Below are positions 25,100-34,114 of a stretch of 64,000 bases of DNA, in pieces. The notes beneath the pieces were generated by a model. That model had not been told where the DNA came from, did not search any database, and saw only the letters and a program-made list of their open reading frames with translations. The DNA comes from an uncultured Desulfosarcina sp. (GTDB taxonomy: Bacteria; Desulfobacterota; Desulfobacteria; Desulfobacterales; Desulfosarcinaceae). The stretch lies in the NCBI RefSeq assembly GCF_963668215.1, contig NZ_OY764190.1, forward strand, positions 558,001-622,000. The letters run 5' to 3'. The position numbers and the translations under genes are program-made. The number at the start of each line of letters is the position of its first letter. The first letter of the stretch is position 1.

Positions 25100-27553
25100 G
25101 TGGCCCCTATTGATGACAATCCTGTCGCCCCACCCCGACAACATGTCGCCGTGGCCGTGGTCCTCCCGGTTTATGAGACGTTCAGCTACAGCGTTCCGGC
25201 GCACCTTTCCGACCAGGCCCGTCCCGGGATGCGGGTGCTGGTGCCCTTTGGCAGGCGGATCGTCACCGGGTACCTGATCGGACCGGACCGGCAAACAGAC
25301 CTCAGAGAAATCAAGCAGATCCTGGATGTACTCGACGACAGTCCCCTTTTCCCTGAAACCTTGATCCCCTTCTTCCAGTGGATCGCCGGCTATTACATGC
25401 ATCCGTTGGGACAGACCATCAACACGGCCCTGCCCGCCGGACTGAACATGGCGGACATCGCCGTTCTGACCCTTGACGAAACCAACGCATCGTCATCCCA
25501 TTCTCCTGTAGAAAAGTCGATCCTGGCGGCGCTGGCAAAAGGACCGGCAACGATCAAACAACTGCAAAAAAAAATCGGCCAGCCGGTGCCGTGGGCGTTG
25601 ATCCATCGGATGCGTCAACGAAAATGGCTCCAACTGGACCGACACATCCAAGGCGGCCGGATCCGGCCCAAGACGATCCGCATGGTCACCCTGGAAGAAA
25701 GCGAAAACCCTTCCCGACGGCTCTCCCGACAGCGCCTGGCCGTCTGCGACATCCTGAAAGCCGAAGGCGATTTGAGTGTGCCGGAATTGAAAAGATACAT
25801 CCCCACCGCCGCCACCCTGGTTCGGGAGATGCAAAAGGTCGGGCAGGTCGCCGTCTACGAAAAATCAATCATCCGGGACCCTTTCGGTGATCCCATCGAA
25901 CCGGACATCCCGCCCCGGCTCACCGAAGAACAGACAGCGGCGGTGCGCCAGATGGCCCCGCTGCTGGGCCGCGGATTTAAAACCGTCCTGCTGGCCGGCG
26001 TCACCGGGAGTGGAAAAACCGAGGTGTATCTGCGGCTGACCCGGGCGGCCCTGAACAAAAAAATGCAGGTGTTGGTGCTGGTGCCGGAAATCGGCCTGAT
26101 TTCCCAGACCGAACGCAGATTCCGGGCACGGTTCGGGGACACGGTGGCCGTGCTCCACAGCGGACTGAGCCGGGGCGAACGCTACGACCAGTGGATGAGA
26201 ATCGTCAACAAGGAGGCGTCCATCGCCATCGGCGCCCGCTCCTGTATCTTTGCGCCCTTTGCCGATGCCGGCCTGATCATTGTCGACGAGGAGCACGACG
26301 CCTCCTACAAGCAGGAAAGCGGTCTGCGTTACAACGCCAGGGACCTGGCCGTCGTGCGGGGCCGCCACCACAAGGCCCTGGTGATTCTGGGGTCGGCCAC
26401 CCCTTCCGTCCAATCCTGGCACAATGTCACCATCGGCAAATACGACCTGGCCACGCTGTCCCGACGCATCAACCGGCAGCCGCTGCCGGAAATTCAAACC
26501 GTGGATCTCTCTCTGTCCCGGGATGAACGCGGCATTCAACGCTACATCACGCCCCAACTGCAAAAAGAGATTCGCAGCACCCTGGACGACGGCAACCAGG
26601 CCCTGATTTTTATCAATCGCCGGGGATTTTCCGCCTTTCCCATCTGCGCCCACTGCGGCCAGGCTCTGCGATGCAAAAACTGCGACATTTCCCTGACCCT
26701 GCATAAGAAGGCCAATGCGTTCCGCTGCCATTACTGCGGTTTTACCAAAGCAGCGACATCCGCCTGCCCCTCGTGCGGCAGCGAGGACATCAGGCTGCTG
26801 GGAATGGGGACCGAAAAAGTCCAGGAAGCCATGGTGCAATTGTTTCCCGATGCACGGGTGGCACGCATGGACCGGGACACCATGAACCGCAAAGGCAGCA
26901 TCGTGCGCCTGCTCAAAGATTTACGGCACCGCCGCATCGACATTCTGGTGGGCACCCAGATGGTGGCCAAGGGGCACGATTTTCCCGGCATTACCCTGGT
27001 GGGGGTGGTGTGCGCCGACCTGACTCTCAATTTCCCCGATTTCCGCTCCGGGGAGCGAACTTTTCAACTGCTGGCCCAGGTGGCGGGCCGGGCCGGGCGC
27101 GGCGAACATCCGGGCAGGGTGGTCCTGCAGACCTTCAATCCCGACCACTTCACCATCGGCGCGGCAAAGGAACAGGATTTCAGAAAATTTTTCGACCAGG
27201 AAATCGGCTTTCGAAAAGCCCTGGGATATCCTCCTTTTTCCCGCATGGTAGCCGTCCGTATATCCGGTAAAGATCCTCGGAAAACTGCCGAAGCGGCAAA
27301 AAGAATAGGGGCGCTCGGCCGGCAAATGCTGAACGGCGCCGGTCCCGGCGGCGGCCGGGTGAAATTGATGGGCCCCATCGAAGCCCCGCTGGCGCGCATT
27401 GCCAACCGCCACCGCTGGCAGCTGCTTATCAGCAGTTCCGACATCGGCGAACTGCACCGGATGGTTCACGACCTGATTCAGGGCCCCGACGCCGCAGCGG
27501 CCGGCCGCGGTATCCGGGTCTCGGTCGATGTCGACCCGTTTTTCCTGATGTAA
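25100..27553 (+). CDS. priA: Primosomal protein N', replication restart helicase
   Basis: 817 residues; reloads the replisome at stalled forks. The N-terminal DNA-binding domain (VYETFSYSVPAHL, GMRVLVPFGRR) is followed by a helicase core with Walker A GVTGSGKTE (from residue 300), DEEHD (Walker B) and a zinc domain of eight Cys (CAHCGQALRCKNC ... CHYC ... CPSC) before GMGTEKVQE. Helicase motifs V and VI (GTQMVAKGHDFPGITLVG, QVAGRAGRG) are intact. The GTG start has no clear SD, so the first residues are uncertain. Confidence 0.95.
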   Translation: MAPIDDNPVAPPRQHVAVAVVLPVYETFSYSVPAHLSDQARPGMRVLVPFGRRIVTGYLIGPDRQTDLREIKQILDVLDDSPLFPETLIPFFQWIAGYYMHPLGQTINTALPAGLNMADIAVLTLDETNASSSHSPVEKSILAALAKGPATIKQLQKKIGQPVPWALIHRMRQRKWLQLDRHIQGGRIRPKTIRMVTLEESENPSRRLSRQRLAVCDILKAEGDLSVPELKRYIPTAATLVREMQKVGQVAVYEKSIIRDPFGDPIEPDIPPRLTEEQTAAVRQMAPLLGRGFKTVLLAGVTGSGKTEVYLRLTRAALNKKMQVLVLVPEIGLISQTERRFRARFGDTVAVLHSGLSRGERYDQWMRIVNKEASIAIGARSCIFAPFADAGLIIVDEEHDASYKQESGLRYNARDLAVVRGRHHKALVILGSATPSVQSWHNVTIGKYDLATLSRRINRQPLPEIQTVDLSLSRDERGIQRYITPQLQKEIRSTLDDGNQALIFINRRGFSAFPICAHCGQALRCKNCDISLTLHKKANAFRCHYCGFTKAATSACPSCGSEDIRLLGMGTEKVQEAMVQLFPDARVARMDRDTMNRKGSIVRLLKDLRHRRIDILVGTQMVAKGHDFPGITLVGVVCADLTLNFPDFRSGERTFQLLAQVAGRAGRGEHPGRVVLQTFNPDHFTIGAAKEQDFRKFFDQEIGFRKALGYPPFSRMVAVRISGKDPRKTAEAAKRIGALGRQMLNGAGPGGGRVKLMGPIEAPLARIANRHRWQLLISSSDIGELHRMVHDLIQGPDAAAAGRGIRVSVDVDPFFLM

Positions 27554-27645
27554 CTTGACAGGAGCGGAAGTCAGGCATAAAAATATTTTTTCGGTTTTTG
27601 GAAGAACAGCCGGCACTGTACGGCTCGTTGATAAAGGAGAAAAAA

Positions 27646-28440
27646 ATGAAATCCCGAATAGTTATCCCAATTTTCATACTGGCGCTGCTGTGGATCGCAA
27701 CGCCTGGTTTCGCGGCATCGGATCAGGCCGCCGACAAGGCGTCTTCCGGCACCGGGGACAACGCTCAAGGTGCACCCGTCATCGTCATACCGGAGTTCAA
27801 ATACGAATTTACACCGGTGGTTGACGGCGCGGAAGTGGTCCACGACTTTACCGTCAAAAATTCCGGCGAGGGCATCCTTGCCATTCATCAGGTAAAAACC
27901 GGTTGAGGGTGTTCGGTAGCCTCCTATCCGAGGCAGATCCCCGCCGGCGGCGAGGGAGCGATCAGTGTCAAGGTTCATACCAATGGTTATGGCGGCCGGT
28001 CCATAAACAAGCAGTTCCAGGTTTTTTCCAACGACCCGGCCAACACCCAAGTCACGCTTGCCGTTTCGGGCAAGGTACTCAATTTCGCGAAAATAGAGCC
28101 CAAATACGCCCGATTGGTGGGCAGGTCGGGGACCGACATCCAGAAAAAAATCACCATCACCCGCGAGAAGGCCTATCCGTTCAAAATTACCAATGCCAAG
28201 GCCAGAAGCGGCAAAGATATCGCTTTTACGATCGAAGAGTTCAGTAAGGAAGGGGTCGACGGATACATCCTGACCATCGAAAACAAAAGAGAAGCGGCAG
28301 GCCGCTATGCCGACACCCTGACCCTGATGACCGACAGTCCGGTGAAGTCCTCGCTCAGGGTTCCGGTTTACGGGCAGATTATTGCCGCCGAACCCCGGCC
28401 TGCCACCGCACCGGTTCAAAAGAACGCCACGGGCGGGTAA
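27646..28440 (+). CDS. DUF1573 domain protein, probable selenoprotein (UGA at codon 87)
   Basis: The reading frame starts at ATG 27646 (SD AAAGGAG), has a signal peptide (IPIFILALLWIATPGFA), and meets an in-frame TGA at 27904-27906. The same frame then continues for 177 codons with clear DUF1573 features (IPAGGEGAISVKVHTNGYGGR, QVFSNDPANTQVTLAVSGKV). DUF1573 proteins carry an SCGC(T/S)V motif; here it reads G-[UGA]-GCSV, so UGA takes the place of the first Cys. Selenocysteine at residue 87 of 264 is the simplest reading. A hairpin follows the UGA. The protein is predicted periplasmic, with two Ig-like halves. A nonsense mutation cannot be fully excluded. It stands between priA and a HAD phosphatase. 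Confidence 0.82.
27904..27942 (+). promoter_or_regulatory. Recoded UGA and candidate bacterial SECIS hairpin
   Basis: The UGA at 27904-27906 is followed by a stem GCCTC (27919-27923)/GAGGC (27930-27934) with a 6-nt loop beginning 18 nt after the UGA; GGG at 27907-27909 can pair with CCC at 27940-27942 to extend it. The loop lacks the G often seen in E. coli-type elements, so the fold is only suggestive. Confidence 0.5.
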
Positions 28441-28473
28441 GGCCTCCATCACCCAAATGAAGAAAAGACATCT

Positions 28474-29094
28474 GTGAAATCCGAACTCAAAGTAGTCGCC
28501 TTCGATTGCGACGGCGTCATGTTCGATTCCCGGGAGGCCAACCGCGCCTATTACAACCATCTGTTGGAACGTTTCCACCTGCCGGAGATGACGCCGGAAC
28601 AGTTGGCTTATTCCCATATGCACACCGTCGATGAAGCCCTGGCGTTTCTGATTTCGGACAGCGCCACCCTCGAGGCCGCCCACGCCTACCGCAAGCAGTT
28701 GGGATACCTGCCGTTTCTCAAATACATGCAGATGGAGCCCGGCCTGGTCGAGCTGCTGGAGCGCATCCGCCCCCGGTATAAAACCGCAGTGGCCACCAAT
28801 CGGACCGATACCATGGCCCATGTGCTGACGGACAACCGCATCGACCACCTTTTCGATCTGGTGGTCTGTGCACTGGATGTAACCTTTCCCAAACCCCACC
28901 CCGAGGCCCTCAACAAGGTGGTCGCTCATTTTTCCGTACTGCCCGATGAGGTCATTTATGTGGGCGACTCGCAGGTGGACGAGATGGCGGCCAGGCAAGC
29001 CGGCATCTTCTTCGTGGCCTACCGCAATCCGGAACTGACGGCGGATCGTCACATCCGGCAGTTGTCCGAGGTTGCCGACCTGCTGGATCTGTAA
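28474..29094 (+). CDS. HAD-family hydrolase (phosphoglycolate phosphatase-like)
   Basis: 206 residues. HAD motif I is DCDGVMFDSR with the nucleophile and acid aspartates, motif II is VATNRTDT, motif III surrounds the KPHPEAL lysine, and motif IV is VGDSQVDEMAA. A helical cap follows motif I. This arrangement fits Gph/PpaX-type phosphatases acting on small phosphorylated metabolites; the substrate is unknown. GTG start. It ends 5 bp before the pseudokinase-like gene, so the two are probably cotranscribed. Confidence 0.87.
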   Translation: MKSELKVVAFDCDGVMFDSREANRAYYNHLLERFHLPEMTPEQLAYSHMHTVDEALAFLISDSATLEAAHAYRKQLGYLPFLKYMQMEPGLVELLERIRPRYKTAVATNRTDTMAHVLTDNRIDHLFDLVVCALDVTFPKPHPEALNKVVAHFSVLPDEVIYVGDSQVDEMAARQAGIFFVAYRNPELTADRHIRQLSEVADLLDL

Positions 29095-29099
29095 AAACC

Positions 29100-30695
29100 G
29101 TGCCGTCCTCCTTTCCCGATAGGCTCAAAGCGCAGTCCGAAGAGGCCCTGACCCACCCCCATTACGATTTTATCGCCAAATACCATGCCGTCGCCGACCT
29201 GCGGCGACTGGCGCGCAAACACACCGGCGTTCTCGATGAAAAGACCCTTGCCGCACTCGAGGATCTTCTCCGGACCCGGGCGTTTCGTAAAATCAGGCAA
29301 TCCTATTTTCTGTTCCGGGAAGCGGCGTCGGTCATGACGGACCTGGCAACTTCACCGGAAAGCGGGCAACTGGGAGGCATGGCGCTGGCGTCGTTGAACC
29401 GGCTGCTGCGGGTCACGCACGAAAGCGCCCACCGGGGCGTTGCCGAAGCGTTGGGCAGCCTGCCGGTCGACATCGCCTCGCCGCGGATGCCGGCCGGCAA
29501 AGAGCCCCACCCTCCGGCAGTTGACTGGGTACGGCTGACGAAATCCAACGGGCTGACGCTGACCGCCGCCCCCCGCTACATCGGACGCAGCCTGGTGGCG
29601 CCGACCGCATCCCGGGACCGCCTGCTGGTGGTCAAACTGGCTAAATCCGGTGACACGCCGGGAGAACTGGCCGGAGAGATTCGATGGATGGAGCACCTGC
29701 GAGAACCCGGATTCGCCTTTGACCGCCGGTTTCACATTCCCGCTCCCCTGCTGTTCGACGGCCATCGGCTCTTTCGTTTGGATCGCCTCCCGTCTTCGCC
29801 GCCGGCTGCGGTGAACCGACACCCCGATAAAATCGCTGTGGCCTTTCTCGCCCACCGGGACTATTTCGTCTATCCCAACCACCATGGCGTGGACGGCGAA
29901 TCGGCGGCGGAAATGCTGGCCCGCAACGCCTACCTGCTGGGACGACTGACTGCAAAAGGGGTTATCCACAACGCCCCCATCCCGCTGTTCCACAACCGCA
30001 CCCAGCGGCTGCGCCGCGACGATCAGGGCCGCTACCAGTGGTTCCGCGCCGGCCGCCTGGACCAGTGGCTGGACTCGTGCCGATTTCCCAACTTCGGGTT
30101 GTCCGGGCTGCGCGACTTCGAGCATCTGGAACCCCTGTCAGGCGGCAGTCAAACGCTGTACCGGCATATCGGAAGCCATCTGCTGAGCCTGCTTCTGGTG
30201 GCCGGCAGCGTTTTCCGCTGCCGGGAAGCCACCCGGGTGGGATGGGACGAAAAGGGGAACCCGCTGGACACCCGGGATCTGTTCGACCGACAGTTGCTGG
30301 GATCTATGATCCGAGAGATTTTCCGTAACTATTACAGCGGGTTTACCGGGTCGCAGGCGAGCATCCCGCTGCCTCTGGATGCCGACCGGCTCGTGGAACG
30401 CATGATCGATGAGATGGGGGTGGACCGCCACATGACCGAACTGCTGCGCCGCGCCGATCAGAATGCCCTGAGCGACAGCCAGTTTTTCGGGTTCCTGCGC
30501 GAACGGGGCTACGGTGCCGAACAGTTGGAAGGAATGCTCCGCGGAGAAAAAGACATCCTCATCAAAAGCGGCCCCCACCTGGGCGATTTCAATCGTCAGA
30601 TTTCCCTGCCCGAACTCATCGAGGCCGTGGCCGCCATGTCGGCGGTATGCATGGCCGGCCGATATGCGCGGCAAAATAAAGCCGGTTCCTCCTGA
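29100..30695 (+). CDS. Large kinase-fold protein, possibly SidJ-related pseudokinase
   Basis: 531 residues. The N-terminal ~130 residues are helical (LRRLARKHTGVLDEKTLAALEDLL). The middle resembles a degenerate protein kinase: a beta-strand lysine in LLVVKLAKSG (K179), a later Glu in AGEIRWMEHL, and a catalytic-loop-like GVIHNAPIPLFHN. A canonical HRD/DFG pair is absent. This recalls the SidJ-like pseudokinases (Legionella SidJ is a polyglutamylase); the name is from memory of family resemblance and not confirmed by a search. No signal peptide or membrane segment. GTG start, close to the HAD gene. Confidence 0.6.
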   Translation: MPSSFPDRLKAQSEEALTHPHYDFIAKYHAVADLRRLARKHTGVLDEKTLAALEDLLRTRAFRKIRQSYFLFREAASVMTDLATSPESGQLGGMALASLNRLLRVTHESAHRGVAEALGSLPVDIASPRMPAGKEPHPPAVDWVRLTKSNGLTLTAAPRYIGRSLVAPTASRDRLLVVKLAKSGDTPGELAGEIRWMEHLREPGFAFDRRFHIPAPLLFDGHRLFRLDRLPSSPPAAVNRHPDKIAVAFLAHRDYFVYPNHHGVDGESAAEMLARNAYLLGRLTAKGVIHNAPIPLFHNRTQRLRRDDQGRYQWFRAGRLDQWLDSCRFPNFGLSGLRDFEHLEPLSGGSQTLYRHIGSHLLSLLLVAGSVFRCREATRVGWDEKGNPLDTRDLFDRQLLGSMIREIFRNYYSGFTGSQASIPLPLDADRLVERMIDEMGVDRHMTELLRRADQNALSDSQFFGFLRERGYGAEQLEGMLRGEKDILIKSGPHLGDFNRQISLPELIEAVAAMSAVCMAGRYARQNKAGSS

Positions 30696-30723
30696 CGTAC
30701 CCGCTCACGGGGCTACAAGGAAA

Positions 30724-31731
30724 TCAGAATTCCTCCCGGGCAAGATTGATGTTTTCGATATCGCCCATGACGATCAGGGTCATACCCGCTTCGATTATAA
30801 ATGTGCTGGGCGGCCGGAATTCGAATTCACCCCCGTCCTTGCGAACACCCAGCAAAAGGAGGTTGAAACGGTCCCGGAGGCCGGATTGAAGAATCGGTTT
30901 TCCCGCCAGTTCGGAGTCTTTTTTGACGGCGATCGGATGGATGCGCAATTCGCCGCGCTCGCTTCGCAGCATGTTGTCGAGAAATTCCACGGCTTCCGGT
31001 CGGATCATTTCCGAGGCGATGCGCAATGCACCGATGGCGTTGGGGGAGACCACGGAGGTGGCGCCGGCCTTGAGCAGCTTGGGCTTGAGACGGCGGTTGG
31101 TCATCCGGCTGATAATGCGCGCCTTGGCATTGAGCATGCGGGCGGTCATGGTGATGTAGAGGTTGTCGTTATCCGACGGAAGGCAGATGGCAATCCCCGC
31201 GGCCCGCTCGATTCCGGCGGCGACCAGGTTTTTGTCGTCGGTGGCATCGCCGTGAACGTGATAGAGCCCCTTGATCTGGCGGCTGCGTTCGATCACGCCG
31301 TTGTCCTGTTCGACGAGAACAACCTTGGCCTTGCTGGTTACCAGTTCCTCTGCCAGAGGAAAGCCGGTCTCCCCGCCGCCGCATATAATGTAGTGCCCGG
31401 AGATCGCATCGATTTTTTTCTCCATTTTTCTTCTCCTGAGCATGCCGGTCAACTCGCCTTCGATCAGCATGGCCGTCAATGTACTGATGCTGTATAAGAT
31501 AATGCCCATGCCGAAAACGATCAGCAGCATGGTGAAAATCTGCGCCGGTACGTTGCCGGTGATGCCCAGCACCTCGCCGTAGCCCACGGTGGTCAGGGAA
31601 ATCACGGTCATGTACAGGCAGTCGATGTAGCTGGAACTGCCTTCGAAAATGAGATAATAGCCCGTACTGCCGAGCAGAATCGTGCCGACAAGAATGGCCG
31701 CCGCGAAAAATAGCCGACTTCTGATACCCAT
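30724..31731 (-). CDS. Potassium channel protein with TrkA-N (RCK) domain
   Basis: 335 residues. Two membrane helices flank a pore loop with the selectivity filter TTVGYGE. A cytoplasmic RCK domain then binds nucleotide through GGGETGFPLAEELV, with aspartate/glutamate in VVLVEQDN, and a TrkA-C-like C-terminal region follows. This is the MthK/Kch architecture of gated K+ channels. It is the last gene of a long minus-strand series starting near 37383, separated from the PLP enzyme by about 70 bp. Confidence 0.92.
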   Translation of the reverse strand: MGIRSRLFFAAAILVGTILLGSTGYYLIFEGSSSYIDCLYMTVISLTTVGYGEVLGITGNVPAQIFTMLLIVFGMGIILYSISTLTAMLIEGELTGMLRRRKMEKKIDAISGHYIICGGGETGFPLAEELVTSKAKVVLVEQDNGVIERSRQIKGLYHVHGDATDDKNLVAAGIERAAGIAICLPSDNDNLYITMTARMLNAKARIISRMTNRRLKPKLLKAGATSVVSPNAIGALRIASEMIRPEAVEFLDNMLRSERGELRIHPIAVKKDSELAGKPILQSGLRDRFNLLLLGVRKDGGEFEFRPPSTFIIEAGMTLIVMGDIENINLAREEF

Positions 31732-31804
31732 AATAGTTACCGATCAGGTAAGAAAACCCAAAGGTTGTCCCAAAGCCGTACCCGGAGCCCCGGACCTTCA
31801 GTGG

Positions 31805-32812
31805 TTACCGGAACACCGGCTGCAAATCGGCTGCCGGACAAACGATGCCTTTGAATACGGCCGTGTCGATATTGCGGCCGCAGATCACAATCACCGTCGT
31901 CTTTCCCGCAAGCCGGGGGGCCAGCTTGAGAAAACCGGCCACCGTCACGGCGGCCGCCCCCTCGATCACCAGACGGTGCTCTTCGAAAACCCGCACCATG
32001 GCCCGGCGAATTTCTTTTTCGGATACCAGCTGCCAGCGGTCCACCAGTCGGGTGCAGGCCTCGAAGGTGACGGCGCCGGGTTCGATTCCGCCGGCCGTGC
32101 CGTCGGAGAGGGTTTCTTTCATGGGGGCGTCCATGATCCGCCCGGCTTGTACCGATGCTGCCATGGCCGGAGAATTCTCGGGAAGGCAGCCAATGATGGT
32201 GGTTTCCGGCCGAACCGCCTTTACCGCTCCGGCAATGCCGGCAATCAGGCCGCCACCGCCCACCGACGCCAGGATACAGTCCACCTTGTCAAGCCGATCC
32301 AGAATTTCCAATCCGATGGTTCCCTGGCCGCCGACCACGTAGGGATCGTTATAGGGCGAAATATATACTTTTCCGGTTTCCTCGGCCTGCCGGCGGGCAA
32401 ACGCTTCGGTATGATCGCAGTCCGTTCCATGGAAGCGGACCGCAGCACCCAGATCCTTCAGCATGCGAATCTTCAGCGGCGAAGCCGTCTCGGGGAGATA
32501 AATGGCTCCGTCGATTCCCAGGCGATTCATCCCGAAGGCTGTGGCCAGGCCATGGTTGCCGGAGGAGGCCGTGACCACTCCCGCCCGGACTTCACTTTCG
32601 TCCAGGGCCAGCAGCCGGTTCAGGGCACCCCTGACCTTGAAGGAGCCCGTATGCTGCATGCTTTCCAGTTTCAGGTACACCCGGCCGCCGTTTTCGCAGC
32701 CCAGGTCGGCAGCCGGCTCAAGCGGCGTCCGCCGGATATGGGGACGAATTCTCTTTTCCGCGGCCAGTGCCAGTTCTCGGATCGCATGCACACACGATTC
32801 GCCGAAACCCAT
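31805..32812 (-). CDS. PLP-dependent threonine/serine ammonia-lyase-like enzyme
   Basis: 335 residues of fold-type II. The PLP lysine is K59 in TGSFKVRGA, the phosphate-binding loop reads SVGGGGLIAG and ASSGNHG binds substrate. It lacks the C-terminal regulatory ACT domain of biosynthetic IlvA, so it is nearer to catabolic threonine dehydratase, serine racemase or hydroxyaspartate ammonia-lyase; these cannot be told apart by eye. Its ATG directly follows the thiE stop codon, implying translational coupling. Confidence 0.87.
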   Translation of the reverse strand: MGFGESCVHAIRELALAAEKRIRPHIRRTPLEPAADLGCENGGRVYLKLESMQHTGSFKVRGALNRLLALDESEVRAGVVTASSGNHGLATAFGMNRLGIDGAIYLPETASPLKIRMLKDLGAAVRFHGTDCDHTEAFARRQAEETGKVYISPYNDPYVVGGQGTIGLEILDRLDKVDCILASVGGGGLIAGIAGAVKAVRPETTIIGCLPENSPAMAASVQAGRIMDAPMKETLSDGTAGGIEPGAVTFEACTRLVDRWQLVSEKEIRRAMVRVFEEHRLVIEGAAAVTVAGFLKLAPRLAGKTTVIVICGRNIDTAVFKGIVCPAADLQPVFR

Positions 32813-33469
32813 TTAGGAGCGCGCCCCACCGGGCGCAACGCCGCAGGCGGAAGCCATGGCCGCGGCGGCGCTGCGGGGATCTTCGATGCGGGTGATGCAA
32901 CTGATGACGGCGACACCGGCGGCGCCGTGGGCAAAACAGTCCAGCGCATTGGTCGGATCGATGCCGCCGATGGCGACGGCCGGAAGGGGCGAGAGGTTGA
33001 CGATGTCCCGCAGGCCGGAAAGACCATGAACGGCCTTGGCATCACGCTTGGTGTCGGTTGGAAACGTGGGGCCCGTACCAATATAGTCGCAGGACGCCAG
33101 GTCGGTGCGCTCCAGTTCTTCCATGCTGGAAACCGACACCCCGACAATGGCCCCCGGCCCCATGATGCGCCGGGCCAGCCGGGGTGGCGTGTCTTCCTGG
33201 CCCACATGAACGCCGTCGGCCCCTGCGGCCCGGGCCAGCAGCACGTCGTCGTTGACAACAAAAGGTACCCGGCGTTGACGGCACAGTCGGCAGATAGCCT
33301 CGACCTCTTCAAAATCGTTCAGGGAAAAGGATTTGTTGCGATATTGAATCAGGGTCGCACCGGCGTCAAGAGCCACCCGAACCTGGTCCGGGGCCGGAAA
33401 CCCATCCACGGAATCGTCCGTGATGAAGTAGAAGCGAAGGTGCTCACGGATTTGATCTGGCGTCATCAT
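32813..33469 (-). CDS. thiE: Thiamine phosphate synthase
   Basis: Joins HMP-diphosphate and thiazole phosphate into thiamine phosphate. The 218-residue TIM barrel shows QYRNKSF near the start, FVVNDDVLLARAAGADGVHVGQED in the middle (pyrimidine-diphosphate site), IGTGPTFPTDTK and AIGGIDPTNA. TenI-like proteins share this fold, but the DGVHVGQED and QYRNK motifs favour ThiE. SD GGAGGGA precedes ATGATG. It is coupled to the PLP enzyme gene. Confidence 0.9.
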   Translation of the reverse strand: MMTPDQIREHLRFYFITDDSVDGFPAPDQVRVALDAGATLIQYRNKSFSLNDFEEVEAICRLCRQRRVPFVVNDDVLLARAAGADGVHVGQEDTPPRLARRIMGPGAIVGVSVSSMEELERTDLASCDYIGTGPTFPTDTKRDAKAVHGLSGLRDIVNLSPLPAVAIGGIDPTNALDCFAHGAAGVAVISCITRIEDPRSAAAAMASACGVAPGGARS

Positions 33470-33484
33470 TCTCCCTCCATGGGA

Positions 33485-34063
33485 TCACCCGCCGGCAGCG
33501 CTTTGCGGCCTAGCCGGCGAGCGGGTCAACCATCGATGGAGCGCCATGAAACGCGCCCCGTATTCCGGTGAAAATCGGTTGAGGCCGGCCGAAATCTCGG
33601 CGATGCGCTTCTCATGCCGGCCGTTGTCGGTCTTCGAGAAAAACTTGTCCGCGTAGCAGATCAGCCGCTCCTCCGGAGAAAGGGGCACCATGTCCCTGTC
33701 CGGCAGGGGAAGGTTTCGCCGCAGCGTTTCGGCCACCCGGATGCCCACCCCCACGTGGCGCTCGCAAACCAGCCCATGCCGCTTCAGGCCTATCCGGTCG
33801 AGAATGTCCCTGCCTTCGACGCCGTGGCAGACATAGGGCAGAGCGCCCGTACAGCCCAATTCCGGGCAATGGGTCCGTCCGATGCCGATGTCGTGCAGCA
33901 TTGCCGCCTGGACCACGAACGCCCGATCCGCGTCCAGCCACGGCGCCCGATCCAGAACCGCCAGGGCCTTGTCCGCCACCAGTTCACCGTGGCGCAGCAG
34001 CAGTTCCCGCGTGATCCCGCCAACGGGATAGAACCGGCTGATGATGCCTTCGGGGTCAATCAT
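33485..34063 (-). CDS. HD domain phosphohydrolase
   Basis: 192 residues with an HDIG-type metal site: His in GITRELLLRHGELV, then MLHDIGIGRTHCPELGC, CHGVEGRDIL and ICYADKFFSK. It resembles the small HD proteins often annotated as metal-dependent phosphohydrolases acting on nucleotides. The substrate is unknown. No SD is obvious at the ATG. It follows prfB by about 50 bp; that gap contains a fragment similar to the repeat at 49840-49980. Confidence 0.85.
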   Translation of the reverse strand: MIDPEGIISRFYPVGGITRELLLRHGELVADKALAVLDRAPWLDADRAFVVQAAMLHDIGIGRTHCPELGCTGALPYVCHGVEGRDILDRIGLKRHGLVCERHVGVGIRVAETLRRNLPLPDRDMVPLSPEERLICYADKFFSKTDNGRHEKRIAEISAGLNRFSPEYGARFMALHRWLTRSPARPQSAAGG

Positions 34064-34114
34064 TTGAGCACAATGCCGATATCGGGCAAAGCGGCCATTT
34101 CCGGACGGGCACGA

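Noticed and set aside
27598..28440. DUF1573 locus as a pseudogene split by a nonsense codon
   Set aside because: Only one in-frame TGA, exactly at the Cys column of the family motif, and coding character is intact on both sides; selenocysteine is more economical, though not proven.
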